A stretch of 64,000 nucleotides of DNA, from assembly GCA_964543545.1 (NCBI GenBank), contig CAZIYT010000002.1, positions 992,001-1,056,000 of the forward strand. Direction: 5' to 3'. The notes under the pieces are model-generated. The model saw only the letters and a program-made list of their open reading frames with translations, ran no database searches and had not been told where the DNA came from. The translations under genes and the position numbers were made by a program. Positions 45,601 to 52,616 of this stretch are shown in pieces; the first letter of the stretch is position 1, and each line of letters opens with the position of its first letter. This DNA comes from UBA4416 sp964543545. GTDB lineage: Bacteria > Bacteroidota > Bacteroidia > B-17B0 > Aurantibacillaceae.

Positions 45601-45952
45601 CGGCGCTTTCCGAAACCTGATCGTGATTAAGGAGAATGGGATCCTCGAAAAAACAGAAGGAAATAAATACCCGATCGGCGGCGCCCATTTCGACCTGCAC
45701 CGTACCTACCTGACCCACAAGCTGAAGTTCGACAAAGGTGATATGCTCTATATGTTCAGCGACGGTTATGCCGATCAGTTTGGCGGTGAAAAGGGCAAAA
45801 AATTCATGGTGAAACGCTTTCATGACCGCTTACTCACTATCCACAACATGCCGGTAGCTGCACAGCATAAAGAGCTGGAACAGATTTTTGATAACTGGAA
45901 GGGAAACTATGAGCAGGTGGACGATGTATTGGTGATCGGCATCAAACTGTAA
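42665..45952 (+). CDS. Two-component-regulator-propeller sensor with SpoIIE/PP2C phosphatase output
   Basis: A 1095-residue transmembrane signalling protein. A signal peptide (FAFLLWAILLLPQLTSSQ) is followed by two seven-blade Reg_prop propellers up to about residue 690 (repeats of the FIWIGTQDGLNRYD and IWAGTFGDGLYAIN type), a Y_Y_Y domain at about 705-785, one membrane helix at about 795-815, a coiled coil (ENKVAERTRELAEKN), and a SpoIIE-type PP2C phosphatase from about 875. The metal-binding Asp motifs are GDFYWF, DCTGHGVPG near 902, SDGYADQ and VDDVLVIG. Most Reg_prop proteins end in a histidine kinase; a phosphatase end is rarer. The siaB-siaC pair downstream offers a natural substrate. 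A -7-like TAATTTTA lies at 42646-42653. Confidence 0.93.
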   Translation: MTLKTAHIKSFAFLLWAILLLPQLTSSQNLKFKRLSVDEGLSTVSVNTIFQDSQDFIWIGTQDGLNRYDGYHIKTYKTDQYDPASISSNYINCLYEDKHQNIYVGTDDGGLSVFNKRTEKFISYRHSNEKHSISNNSVRSIVEFNSNELLVATENEVNLFNTTSKKFEVIPCMDSLDPVNLKSIYKDSQNRIYIASLGNGLYEFDVRAKQLIHHPLDKIAAGKSNTTGIVEKNSMRCITEVNGKIWCGTDNGILVFDPQTNRFIETINLGADAKYNNRIISFSTIQDSNYVWIGTWSGLVKYVINSNSYTFSTTDQANPTSLSDNKISHLFIDNRKNLWVATQDKGINIYFISSNKFPLWDFHSGISNDFIYSILQTADGTYWVGTAEGFYKKPNKDKKYTDITAILKKHRANGVLSLLEDLEGRIWIGTFGQGIIIYDPKNNSSKTILGDNNLGGTVLKLIQTKNGAIWAGTFGDGLYAINPNTLTVRRFTTNQGLPSDKINTIYEDPKDNSLWVGTAGGGLCVLDFVTSIDRPIIKLYQHQDAKNSISSNSVNHIFRDPAGYYWIATNYGLNKFDPAKKQFLVYTEKDGLLNSYIYAAIPDNEGNLWLPSNFGLTKFNPNIPNENGSAFRNYNTKDGIQAREFNLGAYYQAKDGTILVGGISGINYFNPKDIKESTVTPNTFIYSFSRQGKEIKTDSSILYLKEIRLEHKENYFTFEVVALDYQSSGKNKFMYKLEGYDNDWSSPSDVRFVSYTELPGGDYTFKIKATNSDGVWSEKPFELKITVIPPWWRTTWFYIVGTLLLFALIIGFSSYRTNAVKKENKILENKVAERTRELAEKNQDITSSIEYAKRIQEAILPSRDLIFSKLKNAFILYRPKDIVSGDFYWFGEKDNYKIIASVDCTGHGVPGAFMSMIGHNLLNQIVSEKGNFDPGTILNELHKGVQAALKQGQNEIDTNDGMDISILSINTDTLEGLWAGAFRNLIVIKENGILEKTEGNKYPIGGAHFDLHRTYLTHKLKFDKGDMLYMFSDGYADQFGGEKGKKFMVKRFHDRLLTIHNMPVAAQHKELEQIFDNWKGNYEQVDDVLVIGIKL

Positions 45953-46119
45953 TTTTTGTTCCGTGCTATCCGGTATGCGGGTTTCCACAATAACTATTTT
46001 CAGAAGTTTTCTTTTCGGGGAGTTCTTATAAAAAAGTAGAAATTACAGGGCGATGACCTTCTTTTTCGGATAAAACAGCAAAAAAACCCGATAAATTTAT
46101 TTTTTAAATGAATTTATTA

Positions 46120-46127
46120 TATATTTG
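46120..46127 (+). promoter_or_regulatory. TATATTTG -7 promoter element for the lipoprotein-siaB-siaC unit
   Basis: Exact TAnnTTTG match 54 bases before ATG 46182. It excludes the upstream in-frame TTG at 46125 as start. Transcription could run through siaB and siaC to the terminator at 47999. Confidence 0.6.
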
Positions 46128-46181
46128 AGTTTAAAATTTGGCACTTTAATTGCCATAAAATTTGGAATAAAAACCAAACCA

Positions 46182-47006
46182 ATGAAAAACAAATTATTTT
46201 TATCCTCCGCTCTTCTTGTTTCTGCAATTCTCTTATTCGATTCCTGCAAAAAGAAAACGGAAGTGGACAATGAAACCCAATCGGTAGTAGACAATGCCAT
46301 TTGCGAGCAACAATTCATGTCCATCCAGCCGGTTGTGAGCGATAAAAGTATCAGCGAAAAAGGCCTGAAACGAACTAATGCCTGCGAATCTTTCAACATC
46401 GTATCAGGAGACACTACGGATGCCAATAATGATAAAGTGTATGACAATGGTCCGGTGACCTTTGAAATTGATTATGGAACGACTGGTTGTGTGGGCAGCG
46501 ACGGCGTGCTTCGCACCGGCAAAATCAGCTTTACCACAGCTAAACGCTGGTCGGTTTATAATAATACCGTGACAATCAATCTCGTGGCTTACAAAGCCAA
46601 TACGGTTTCTTACTCGGGCCAGATCAAAATTACACGCCCTGATTCCCTCACTATTACCACGGAAGTGATCAACGGGCACTGTACGGATGGCAACTGGAAT
46701 ATTGACTATGCCTGTACCAAAACCATGAAGCAAATAGCCGGCTATAACACCAAAGGCGATGTATCCGACGATGAGTTCTCTTTCATCGGTTCGTCTAACG
46801 GTAAAAACCGCGAAGGCCGCACTTTCACCACCAACATTACCAATCCATTGATTAAAAAAATGGCCTGTAAATACATTTCATCAGGCACACTTGAACTGAC
46901 TCCGGACGGCTTTAAAACAAGAACAGTGGACTTCGGAAACGGCACCTGCGACGATGATGCCACCTTTACTGTAAATGGGCAGACCGTGTCTTTTAAATTG
47001 AAATAA
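46182..47006 (+). CDS. Hypothetical lipoprotein upstream of siaB, paralogue of the gene at 18942
   Basis: A 274-residue protein with a lipoprotein signal (SSALLVSAILLFDSCKKK) and a beta-rich body. It shares with the 18942-19790 protein the segments GCVGSDGVLRTGKISF, NITNPLIKKMACKYISSG and VDFGNGTCDDDATFTVNG. The start ATG 46182 follows from the signal peptide and promoter position. It ends 21 bases before siaB and is probably co-transcribed with siaB-siaC, which hints at a link to that signalling pair; no function is known. Confidence 0.82.
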   Translation: MKNKLFLSSALLVSAILLFDSCKKKTEVDNETQSVVDNAICEQQFMSIQPVVSDKSISEKGLKRTNACESFNIVSGDTTDANNDKVYDNGPVTFEIDYGTTGCVGSDGVLRTGKISFTTAKRWSVYNNTVTINLVAYKANTVSYSGQIKITRPDSLTITTEVINGHCTDGNWNIDYACTKTMKQIAGYNTKGDVSDDEFSFIGSSNGKNREGRTFTTNITNPLIKKMACKYISSGTLELTPDGFKTRTVDFGNGTCDDDATFTVNGQTVSFKLK

Positions 47007-47027
47007 TTACAAGTACAAGTGGCCCTT

Positions 47028-47585
47028 ATGATTGACGCGTTCAATATATATGATAAAATGGAGAAGCATAACATCCTTCTCTCATTTAAAGGTGATATCA
47101 CTTCCGAATTGCTGACCTCTATCCTCCAGATTATGGAGAATAAAATGGACAACATGATGGAAGAGCCCAAGACCAAGAAAAAGGTATACAACGTGCTGGT
47201 GGAATGCCTCCAGAACCTGTATCACCACATGGATGATGCCACCGACGAGAACGGCGACAAAAACCGCAGCGCCATCTTTATGATTGCCAAAAATGAAGGA
47301 GCCTATAACATCATTACAGGTAACTATATTCTCAACGAAAACATCCACGGCCTCAAAAGCCGCCTGGATGATGTCAACTCACTTAATAAGGATCAACTCA
47401 AGGATTATTACAAGTCTGTGCTCAACAACGGAGAGATGTCGCTCAAAGGCGGTGGAGGGTTGGGAATGATAGATATAGCCCGAAAAACAGGTGAAAAATT
47501 AGATTACAATTTTTTGGAAATTGACAATAAAGTTTCGTTCTTTACACTCATCATAAAAGTAACACAACCACAACTCATACAATAA
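47028..47585 (+). CDS. siaB: SiaB-family serine/threonine protein kinase
   Basis: A 185-residue protein of the SiaB family (DUF6272), an anti-sigma-factor-like GHKL kinase. In Pseudomonas aeruginosa SiaB phosphorylates SiaC. The N box is VLVECLQNLYHH (Glu59, Asn63 in this numbering) and a glycine-rich ATP-lid region is GGGGLGMIDIARKTG near residue 140; the C-terminal strand FFTLIIKV closes the fold. The start is ATG 47028; GTG 47019, three codons earlier, is possible. siaC begins 11 bases after its stop. No signal peptide: cytoplasmic. Confidence 0.87.
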   Translation: MIDAFNIYDKMEKHNILLSFKGDITSELLTSILQIMENKMDNMMEEPKTKKKVYNVLVECLQNLYHHMDDATDENGDKNRSAIFMIAKNEGAYNIITGNYILNENIHGLKSRLDDVNSLNKDQLKDYYKSVLNNGEMSLKGGGGLGMIDIARKTGEKLDYNFLEIDNKVSFFTLIIKVTQPQLIQ

Positions 47586-47596
47586 AACAAGCCACT

Positions 47597-47977
47597 ATGG
47601 AAAAATACGCTATCGAAGGCACACCAAAAACACCGACTATTTCTTTTGATATTCAAAATGGTGTATTAGAAATTAAAGGAAGGTCTATTCCTGAGAATTC
47701 TATTGAGTTTTATAAACCCTTAGTTGACGCATTAGATAAATATTCTACGGCTTCCAAGCCTGCTACAACGGTTAATATTCAGCTGGAGTATTTCAATACG
47801 AGCTCTTCCAAATGCATCCTCGATGTATTCAAAAAACTCGAAGCGATCCATAAAGGTGGCAGTGCCGTAACGATCAACTGGCATTATGAGGAAGATGATG
47901 AGGATATGCTGGAAGCCGGTGAAGATTACCAGGCCATCATCAACGTCCCTTTCAAAATGGTTCAGGTAGCCGAATAA
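47597..47977 (+). CDS. siaC: SiaC-family regulatory phosphoprotein (DUF1987)
   Basis: A 126-residue STAS-like regulatory protein. The family starts with a conserved GTPKTPTISFD segment, seen here at residues 8-18, and the phosphoacceptor site is EYFNTSSSKCILD, in which Thr68 has the same number as the phosphorylated Thr68 of Pseudomonas SiaC. The rest is a four-stranded sheet with helices and an acidic loop (EEDDEDMLEAGEDY). In Pseudomonas, unphosphorylated SiaC activates the diguanylate cyclase SiaD; none is present here, so its partner is unknown. It is the last gene before a strong terminator. Confidence 0.9.
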   Translation: MEKYAIEGTPKTPTISFDIQNGVLEIKGRSIPENSIEFYKPLVDALDKYSTASKPATTVNIQLEYFNTSSSKCILDVFKKLEAIHKGGSAVTINWHYEEDDEDMLEAGEDYQAIINVPFKMVQVAE

Positions 47978-47998
47978 TTTTACAAACAAATCATATTT

Positions 47999-48032
47999 AA
48001 AAACCCTCACGATTGATCGTGAGGGTTTTTTT
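47999..48032 (+). terminator. Rho-independent terminator after siaC
   Basis: Perfect 13-bp stem AAACCCTCACGAT/ATCGTGAGGGTTT, 2-base spacer, followed by T residues. Confidence 0.9.
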
Positions 48033-48036
48033 ATGC

Positions 48037-48065
48037 TTGTTTTCCATGAATTTTCCTTAAATTTG
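48037..48065 (+). promoter_or_regulatory. Promoter for class I aldolase: TTG (-33) and TAAATTTG (-7)
   Basis: TTG at 48037-48039 and an exact TAnnTTTG match at 48058-48065, 18 bases apart, directly after the siaC terminator and 21 bases before ATG 48087. Confidence 0.7.
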
Positions 48066-48086
48066 TTCCCTTATTAAAAAACACGT

Positions 48087-49139
48087 ATGTCTAAAATAAC
48101 CGACTTATTGGGGGCGCAGGCCGACAGTTTATTAAACCACAGCTGCAAAACCATCTCTAAAGAAAACATCGTTATTCCGAATGCTGATTTTATCGATCAG
48201 ACATTTGCTTACTCCAACAGAAATCCACAGGTGCTAAGAAGCCTGCAACAGCTCTACGGAACAGGTCGCCTGGCCAACACCGGCTATATGAGCATCTTAC
48301 CGGTCGATCAGGGCATTGAGCACAGCGCAGGTGCCTCCTTCGCTCCAAACCCGATTTATTTCGACAGCGAGAACATCGTGAAACTGGCCATCGAAGGCGG
48401 CTGCAACGCGGTAGCTTCTACTTATGGCGTTTTAGGCTCCGTAGCCCGTAAATACGCCCACAAAATTCCGTTCATCGTCAAAATCAACCATAACGAATTC
48501 CTCTCCTACCCTAACAAATTCGACCAGATTATGTTTGGCTCGGTAGAGGATGCCTGGAACATGGGTGCCGTAGCCGTTGGCGCGACCATCTATTTCGGCT
48601 CTGCCGAATCCGGAAGACAAATTGTGGAGGTAGCGCAAGCCTTTGAAAGGGCGCATGAGTTGGGAATGGCAACCATCCTGTGGTGCTATACCCGCAACTC
48701 GGCTTTCAAAAAAGACGGCGTGGATTACCACACGGCAGTCGATCTGTCCTCGCAGGCAAACCACCTGGGTGTCACCATCCAGGCCGACATCATCAAACAA
48801 AAAATGTCTGACAAAAACGGTGGCTATACGGCTATCGGTCATGGCAAAACTCATCCGAAGGTATACTCCGAATTAACAACCGATCACCCGATCGACCTGT
48901 GCCGCTACCAGGTAGCCAATTGCTACATGGGCAAAGTAGGCCTCATTAACAGCGGTGGCGAAAGTAAAGGGGCTTCCGATATGGCCGAAGCGGTAACAAC
49001 TGCTGTGGTAAACAAACGTGGCGGCGGTCAGGGATTGATCTCAGGCCGTAAAGCCTTCCAGAAGCCTTTGAAAGAGGGCGTGGAATTATTGAACGTGATC
49101 CAGGACGTGTACCTCGACAAAACAATTACAGTAGCTTAA
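48087..49139 (+). CDS. fbaB: Class I fructose-bisphosphate aldolase (FbaB/DhnA type)
   Basis: A 350-residue Schiff-base aldolase that interconverts fructose 1,6-bisphosphate with the two triose phosphates. It has the bacterial class I layout: LPVDQGIEHSAGASF near residue 72, VASTYGVLGSVARKYAHKIP, KINHNEFLSYPN with a candidate active Lys, and near the C-terminus LINSGGESKGASDMAEA as the phosphate-binding part. It has its own promoter and is followed after 78 bases by accD. It lies in the same window as GAPDH. Confidence 0.93.
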   Translation: MSKITDLLGAQADSLLNHSCKTISKENIVIPNADFIDQTFAYSNRNPQVLRSLQQLYGTGRLANTGYMSILPVDQGIEHSAGASFAPNPIYFDSENIVKLAIEGGCNAVASTYGVLGSVARKYAHKIPFIVKINHNEFLSYPNKFDQIMFGSVEDAWNMGAVAVGATIYFGSAESGRQIVEVAQAFERAHELGMATILWCYTRNSAFKKDGVDYHTAVDLSSQANHLGVTIQADIIKQKMSDKNGGYTAIGHGKTHPKVYSELTTDHPIDLCRYQVANCYMGKVGLINSGGESKGASDMAEAVTTAVVNKRGGGQGLISGRKAFQKPLKEGVELLNVIQDVYLDKTITVA

Positions 49140-49180
49140 GGAATGTTGAATGCTAAATTTTAAATGTTGAAATTCTTCAT

Positions 49181-49210
49181 TTATAATTTATAATTTATAA
49201 TTTATAATTT
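49181..49210. repeat. Short tandem repeat TTATAAT, about 4.3 copies
   Basis: A 7-bp unit repeated without change in the spacer just before accD (ATG 49218). Slippage would alter the distance between any promoter and the gene. Confidence 0.8.
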
Positions 49211-49217
49211 TCAAAAC

Positions 49218-50063
49218 ATGGGTTGGTTTAAACGATTAAAAGAAGGCATTACCACTTCCACTACCGAAAAAAGGGAAACGCCTGAAGGTTTATGGTATAA
49301 ATGCCCTTCCTGCAAAAAGATCCACACCGCGCAGGAGCATAAGGCTCATCAGCATGTGTGCATCGACTGCGGATACCATGAGCGCATCGGAAGCGCTGAA
49401 TATTTCGAGATCATTTTCGACGATAACGCTTTTACCGAGCTTCATGAGAACCTGGTGAGCGGCGATCCGCTTGAATTTACAGACACCAAAAAATACACCG
49501 ACCGCCTTACCGATACGATTAAGAAATCGGGCCTGAAAGATGCGCTTCGCAGCGCTTACGGAAAAGTAAACGGACAGGACCTCGTGGTATGCTGTATGGA
49601 CTTCGGCTTCATTGGCGGCTCTATGGGCAGCGTGGTGGGTGAAAAGATCTCCCGTTCCATCGATTTTTGCCTGCAGAACAAAACACCTTTGCTCATCATC
49701 TCCAAAACTGGTGGCGCCAGGATGCAGGAAGCCGCTTTCTCACTTATGCAAATGGCTAAAACATCAGCCAAGCTATCGCTGATGGATAAGGCTGCCATTC
49801 CTTATATTTCGCTGTGTACCGATCCTACTACCGGTGGTGTAACGGCGAGCTACGCCATGCTGGGCGACCTGAACATTTCGGAGCCCGGCGCACTGATCGG
49901 CTTTGCCGGCCCGCGCGTGGTAAAGGAAACCATTGGCAAGGACCTGCCCAAAGGATTCCAGACAGCTGAGTTCGTTCTCGAACACGGCTTCCTGGATAAG
50001 ATCATTGTACGCACCGAGCTCAAAACAAAGCTGGCAACGTTGCTCAGGATGTTCAAAAACTAA
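49218..50063 (+). CDS. accD: Acetyl-CoA carboxylase carboxyltransferase subunit beta
   Basis: This 281-residue subunit, with AccA, moves the carboxyl group from biotin to acetyl-CoA to make malonyl-CoA for fatty acid synthesis. The N-terminal zinc ribbon has Cys29, Cys32, Cys48 and Cys51 (KCPSCKK, VCIDCGYHE). The crotonase-type carboxyltransferase core shows MDFGFIGGSMGSVVGEK, ISKTGGARMQEAAFSLMQM and the PTTGGVTASYAMLGD oxyanion region. Length is normal for the family. The gene follows the aldolase after a 78-base spacer with an AT tandem repeat and ends at a terminator. Confidence 0.97.
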   Translation: MGWFKRLKEGITTSTTEKRETPEGLWYKCPSCKKIHTAQEHKAHQHVCIDCGYHERIGSAEYFEIIFDDNAFTELHENLVSGDPLEFTDTKKYTDRLTDTIKKSGLKDALRSAYGKVNGQDLVVCCMDFGFIGGSMGSVVGEKISRSIDFCLQNKTPLLIISKTGGARMQEAAFSLMQMAKTSAKLSLMDKAAIPYISLCTDPTTGGVTASYAMLGDLNISEPGALIGFAGPRVVKETIGKDLPKGFQTAEFVLEHGFLDKIIVRTELKTKLATLLRMFKN

Positions 50064-50090
50064 AATTTCCTTTTCTAAAATCCATATAGG

Positions 50091-50121
50091 TCCCTGTTCC
50101 GTAAGTAACAGGGACTTTTTA
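50091..50121 (+). terminator. Rho-independent terminator after accD
   Basis: Stem GTCCCTGTT/AACAGGGAC with an 8-base loop, followed by TTTTT. Confidence 0.88.
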
Positions 50122-50157
50122 GTTTATGTACCCCGTTTGGCTTTACCTGATTTTTTC

Positions 50158-50165
50158 TATATTTG
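50158..50165 (+). promoter_or_regulatory. TATATTTG -7 promoter element for the redoxin-PAS-PP2C gene
   Basis: Exact TAnnTTTG match ending seven bases before ATG 50173, so the message would have almost no leader. Confidence 0.6.
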
Positions 50166-50172
50166 AATAGAC

Positions 50173-52479
50173 ATGAATCGAATTCATCAAACCACCACAC
50201 TGGCTGCCATCCTCACCGGTGTGGCCATTACTCTGCTGGCCCTGGGCTTTAGCGTTGTTCCGGCTATACTGGCGGTAGTGGCATTTTTTGCAGCCCTGAG
50301 AGAGCTTCCCATTTATACAAGCACTTACCAGTTTGTGGTTGTTACCCTGGCCTGCCTTGTTGTAGGCGCCGGCATCGATCTGCCTTACGGACATTTCCCG
50401 CTCACCACATTAGCCATGCTGTTCTTTGCCTGCGTGCCTGTCATCCGCATCGCCTTCTTCCCTACCTTTTCCTACACCGGCTACTCCTGGTTTGAGCCGC
50501 TGATGACGGCGCTCGGAATTGCCACACTCGTTATTTCAAACCTGGTCTTTCACCACCATTGGACGGCCTGGGTGCTTCCCTTGCCTGTTCTTTTATTCTG
50601 CATTGTGTTTGCCTGGGGCACTACCAACGATAAGAACCAGCTGTTGAAGAGTGCCCGGGGCGGCTATCGTGTGCAAACGGGGAAGCCTGCCAACGAGTTT
50701 GAGCTGCCCGACCAGGATGGCAACAGGGTAAAGCTTTCCGACTTCAGGGATAAGCGCCATGTGCTGCTCATCTTTGTGCGTGGCGACTGGTGCCCGGGAT
50801 GCCACATGATGCTGAGGACCTACGAAAAGAACAATGAGAAGTTCCGGTCGAAGAATGTGCTGGTGATGGCCATTGGCCCCGATCCGGTAGGTGTGAACCG
50901 CAACATGGTGGAAAAGCTGGGCCTCGACTTCAAAGTATTGTCCGACGAAGGACAGCGTACGGCCATGATCTATGGTGTGCAGCTCAAAGAGTATGACAAC
51001 GCCTTTGCCGAAAAATACGAGGAAGGGATTCCACTCCCGGCCTCCTTCCTCATTGATAAGAACGGCATTGTGCGCTATGTGTCGAGGCCGGATAAAGTAG
51101 GTGAATTTTTAAACCCTTCGCTCATCTTCCCGATTGTGGACCAGCTCGACGGTGCTTTCCGCCGCCAAAGCGAAACACCTTCAACGGAAGATGCTTCAAC
51201 AAAGAGCTCTGTTGTAAGCAAGGAGGAATTAAAGGATTTTGAAAACACGATCGGCAACCTCAAGAGAGAGCTGAACCGCTACCAGAGCATCATTGAGCAG
51301 GCCAATGACGCCATGATCGTGATTGACATTGTAGACGGAAAGATTCACCAGAGCAACCCGAGTGCGGCGGTACTGCTGGGCTACAGCCGTGAAGAGCTGG
51401 AAACGCTGACGCTGTTCGATCTGCACCCGGCGGAATTTCTGCACGAAAGCTCAAAGATCGTAGCCGACGTCTGGGAAAAAGGCGGGCTCATTTATACGGA
51501 CATTCCTTTCAAAACCAAATCGGGAGAGCTGATCCCGGTGGAATGCTCGGCGAAGGTTGCTCCCTTTGAAGGCCGCCCTGCCATTGTCATCTACGCACGC
51601 GATATCCGTGAGCGCCTGAAAATGGAACGCGAGATCAACGAGCAGCGCAAGATGATCGATGAAAAAAACAAAGACATTACCGACAGTATTGAATATTCCA
51701 AACGCATTCAGCGCTCCATCTTCATCGACAAGGAAGAGCTGAAAGCACATGCTCCGGATTCTTTTATCCTCTTTAAGCCGCGCGACGTGGTGAGTGGTGA
51801 TTTTTACTGGTTTTGCAACTACGAGATCAGGCACGACGTTACTTCCTCCACGGGCTTTCATTACCGCGAAGGCTCGCGCATCCTGGTGGTAGCGGCTGTA
51901 GATTGTACAGGACACGGCGTGCCGGGCGCTTTCATGAGCATCATCGGAAATACCCTGCTCAACCAGACACTCAACAGCATCACCGTAGATTCGGCAGGAA
52001 CGACGCTGGACTATGTGAACACCGAGCTGAAGAAAAGCCTGAACAAGAACAGCGAAGACATTCCTTTGCGCGATGGCATGGACATTGGCCTGTGTTATTT
52101 CGACATGGAGAGCAAGCGCCTCGAGTTTGCGGGCGCTAATAACCCGGCTTATATTGTCCGGAACGGAGAGCTCATTGTGCTGGCAGCCGATAAGCAGCCG
52201 ATTACCGCATCTACCGATGTAATCGCCAAACCCTTTACGACACAGGTATTCGAGCTGCAGCAGGGCGATACGGTCTATCTGTTTACGGATGGCTTCGCCG
52301 ATCAGTTTGGCGGAGAAAAGGGAAAGAAATTTATGTACAAACGCTTCAAGGAAACCTTGCTGGAACTGCAGGGCAAGCCGATGGAGGCGCAAAAGGATCT
52401 GCTCGATACTATTTTTGAAGACTGGAAAGGCGCGCTCGAGCAGGTAGACGATGTACTGGTAATCGGAATCAGGGTGTAG
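50173..52479 (+). CDS. Membrane redoxin-PAS-SpoIIE/PP2C phosphatase fusion
   Basis: A 768-residue multidomain protein. Residues 8-150 hold about five transmembrane helices. Residues about 170-330 are an AhpC/TSA-type thioredoxin fold with the motif RGDWCPGC (Cys207, Cys210), followed by the PASFLIDKNGIVRYV cis-Pro region. A PAS domain lies at about 370-475 (IIEQANDAMIVIDIVDGK), then a coiled linker, and a SpoIIE-type PP2C phosphatase from about 530 with GDFYWF, DCTGHGVPG near 577, TDGFADQ near 704 and VDDVLVIG near 757. The phosphatase part is closely similar to that of the protein at 42665. The layout suggests a redox-responsive SiaA-like phosphatase. It is monocistronic. Confidence 0.92.
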   Translation: MNRIHQTTTLAAILTGVAITLLALGFSVVPAILAVVAFFAALRELPIYTSTYQFVVVTLACLVVGAGIDLPYGHFPLTTLAMLFFACVPVIRIAFFPTFSYTGYSWFEPLMTALGIATLVISNLVFHHHWTAWVLPLPVLLFCIVFAWGTTNDKNQLLKSARGGYRVQTGKPANEFELPDQDGNRVKLSDFRDKRHVLLIFVRGDWCPGCHMMLRTYEKNNEKFRSKNVLVMAIGPDPVGVNRNMVEKLGLDFKVLSDEGQRTAMIYGVQLKEYDNAFAEKYEEGIPLPASFLIDKNGIVRYVSRPDKVGEFLNPSLIFPIVDQLDGAFRRQSETPSTEDASTKSSVVSKEELKDFENTIGNLKRELNRYQSIIEQANDAMIVIDIVDGKIHQSNPSAAVLLGYSREELETLTLFDLHPAEFLHESSKIVADVWEKGGLIYTDIPFKTKSGELIPVECSAKVAPFEGRPAIVIYARDIRERLKMEREINEQRKMIDEKNKDITDSIEYSKRIQRSIFIDKEELKAHAPDSFILFKPRDVVSGDFYWFCNYEIRHDVTSSTGFHYREGSRILVVAAVDCTGHGVPGAFMSIIGNTLLNQTLNSITVDSAGTTLDYVNTELKKSLNKNSEDIPLRDGMDIGLCYFDMESKRLEFAGANNPAYIVRNGELIVLAADKQPITASTDVIAKPFTTQVFELQQGDTVYLFTDGFADQFGGEKGKKFMYKRFKETLLELQGKPMEAQKDLLDTIFEDWKGALEQVDDVLVIGIRV

Positions 52480-52490
52480 GATTTCCTAAG

Positions 52491-52517
52491 CCCTGTTGGT
52501 GATAACACCAACAAGGG
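52491..52517. terminator. GC-rich hairpin after the phosphatase gene
   Basis: CCCTGTTGGTG-ataa-CACCAAC-a-AGGG, a near-perfect 11-bp stem 12 bases after the stop. No T-run follows, so it may be a dispersed hairpin element serving as an RNA 3' end rather than a classic terminator. Confidence 0.5.
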
Positions 52518-52572
52518 CGTAGAAGACGCGAAAAACGCAGAGGGTTGACGTTTACCAAAAAACAGCGCTGTC

Positions 52573-52613
52573 TCTTTTTTCTTTGCGGAATACTCAGCGC
52601 TCTTTGCGGTTAA
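52573..52613. repeat. Dispersed CTCTGCG...CTTTGCG repeat, copy 3
   Basis: CTTTGCGGAATACTCAGCGC then TCTTTGCGGTTAATAT. Same family as 2893-2930 and 41840-41892. It lies between convergent genes. Confidence 0.5.
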
Positions 52614-52616
52614 TAT

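Noticed and set aside
42665..52479. SiaD-type diguanylate cyclase (GGDEF) as output of the SiaB-SiaC pair
   Set aside because: No GGDEF or GGEEF motif in any protein of the block or the rest of the window.
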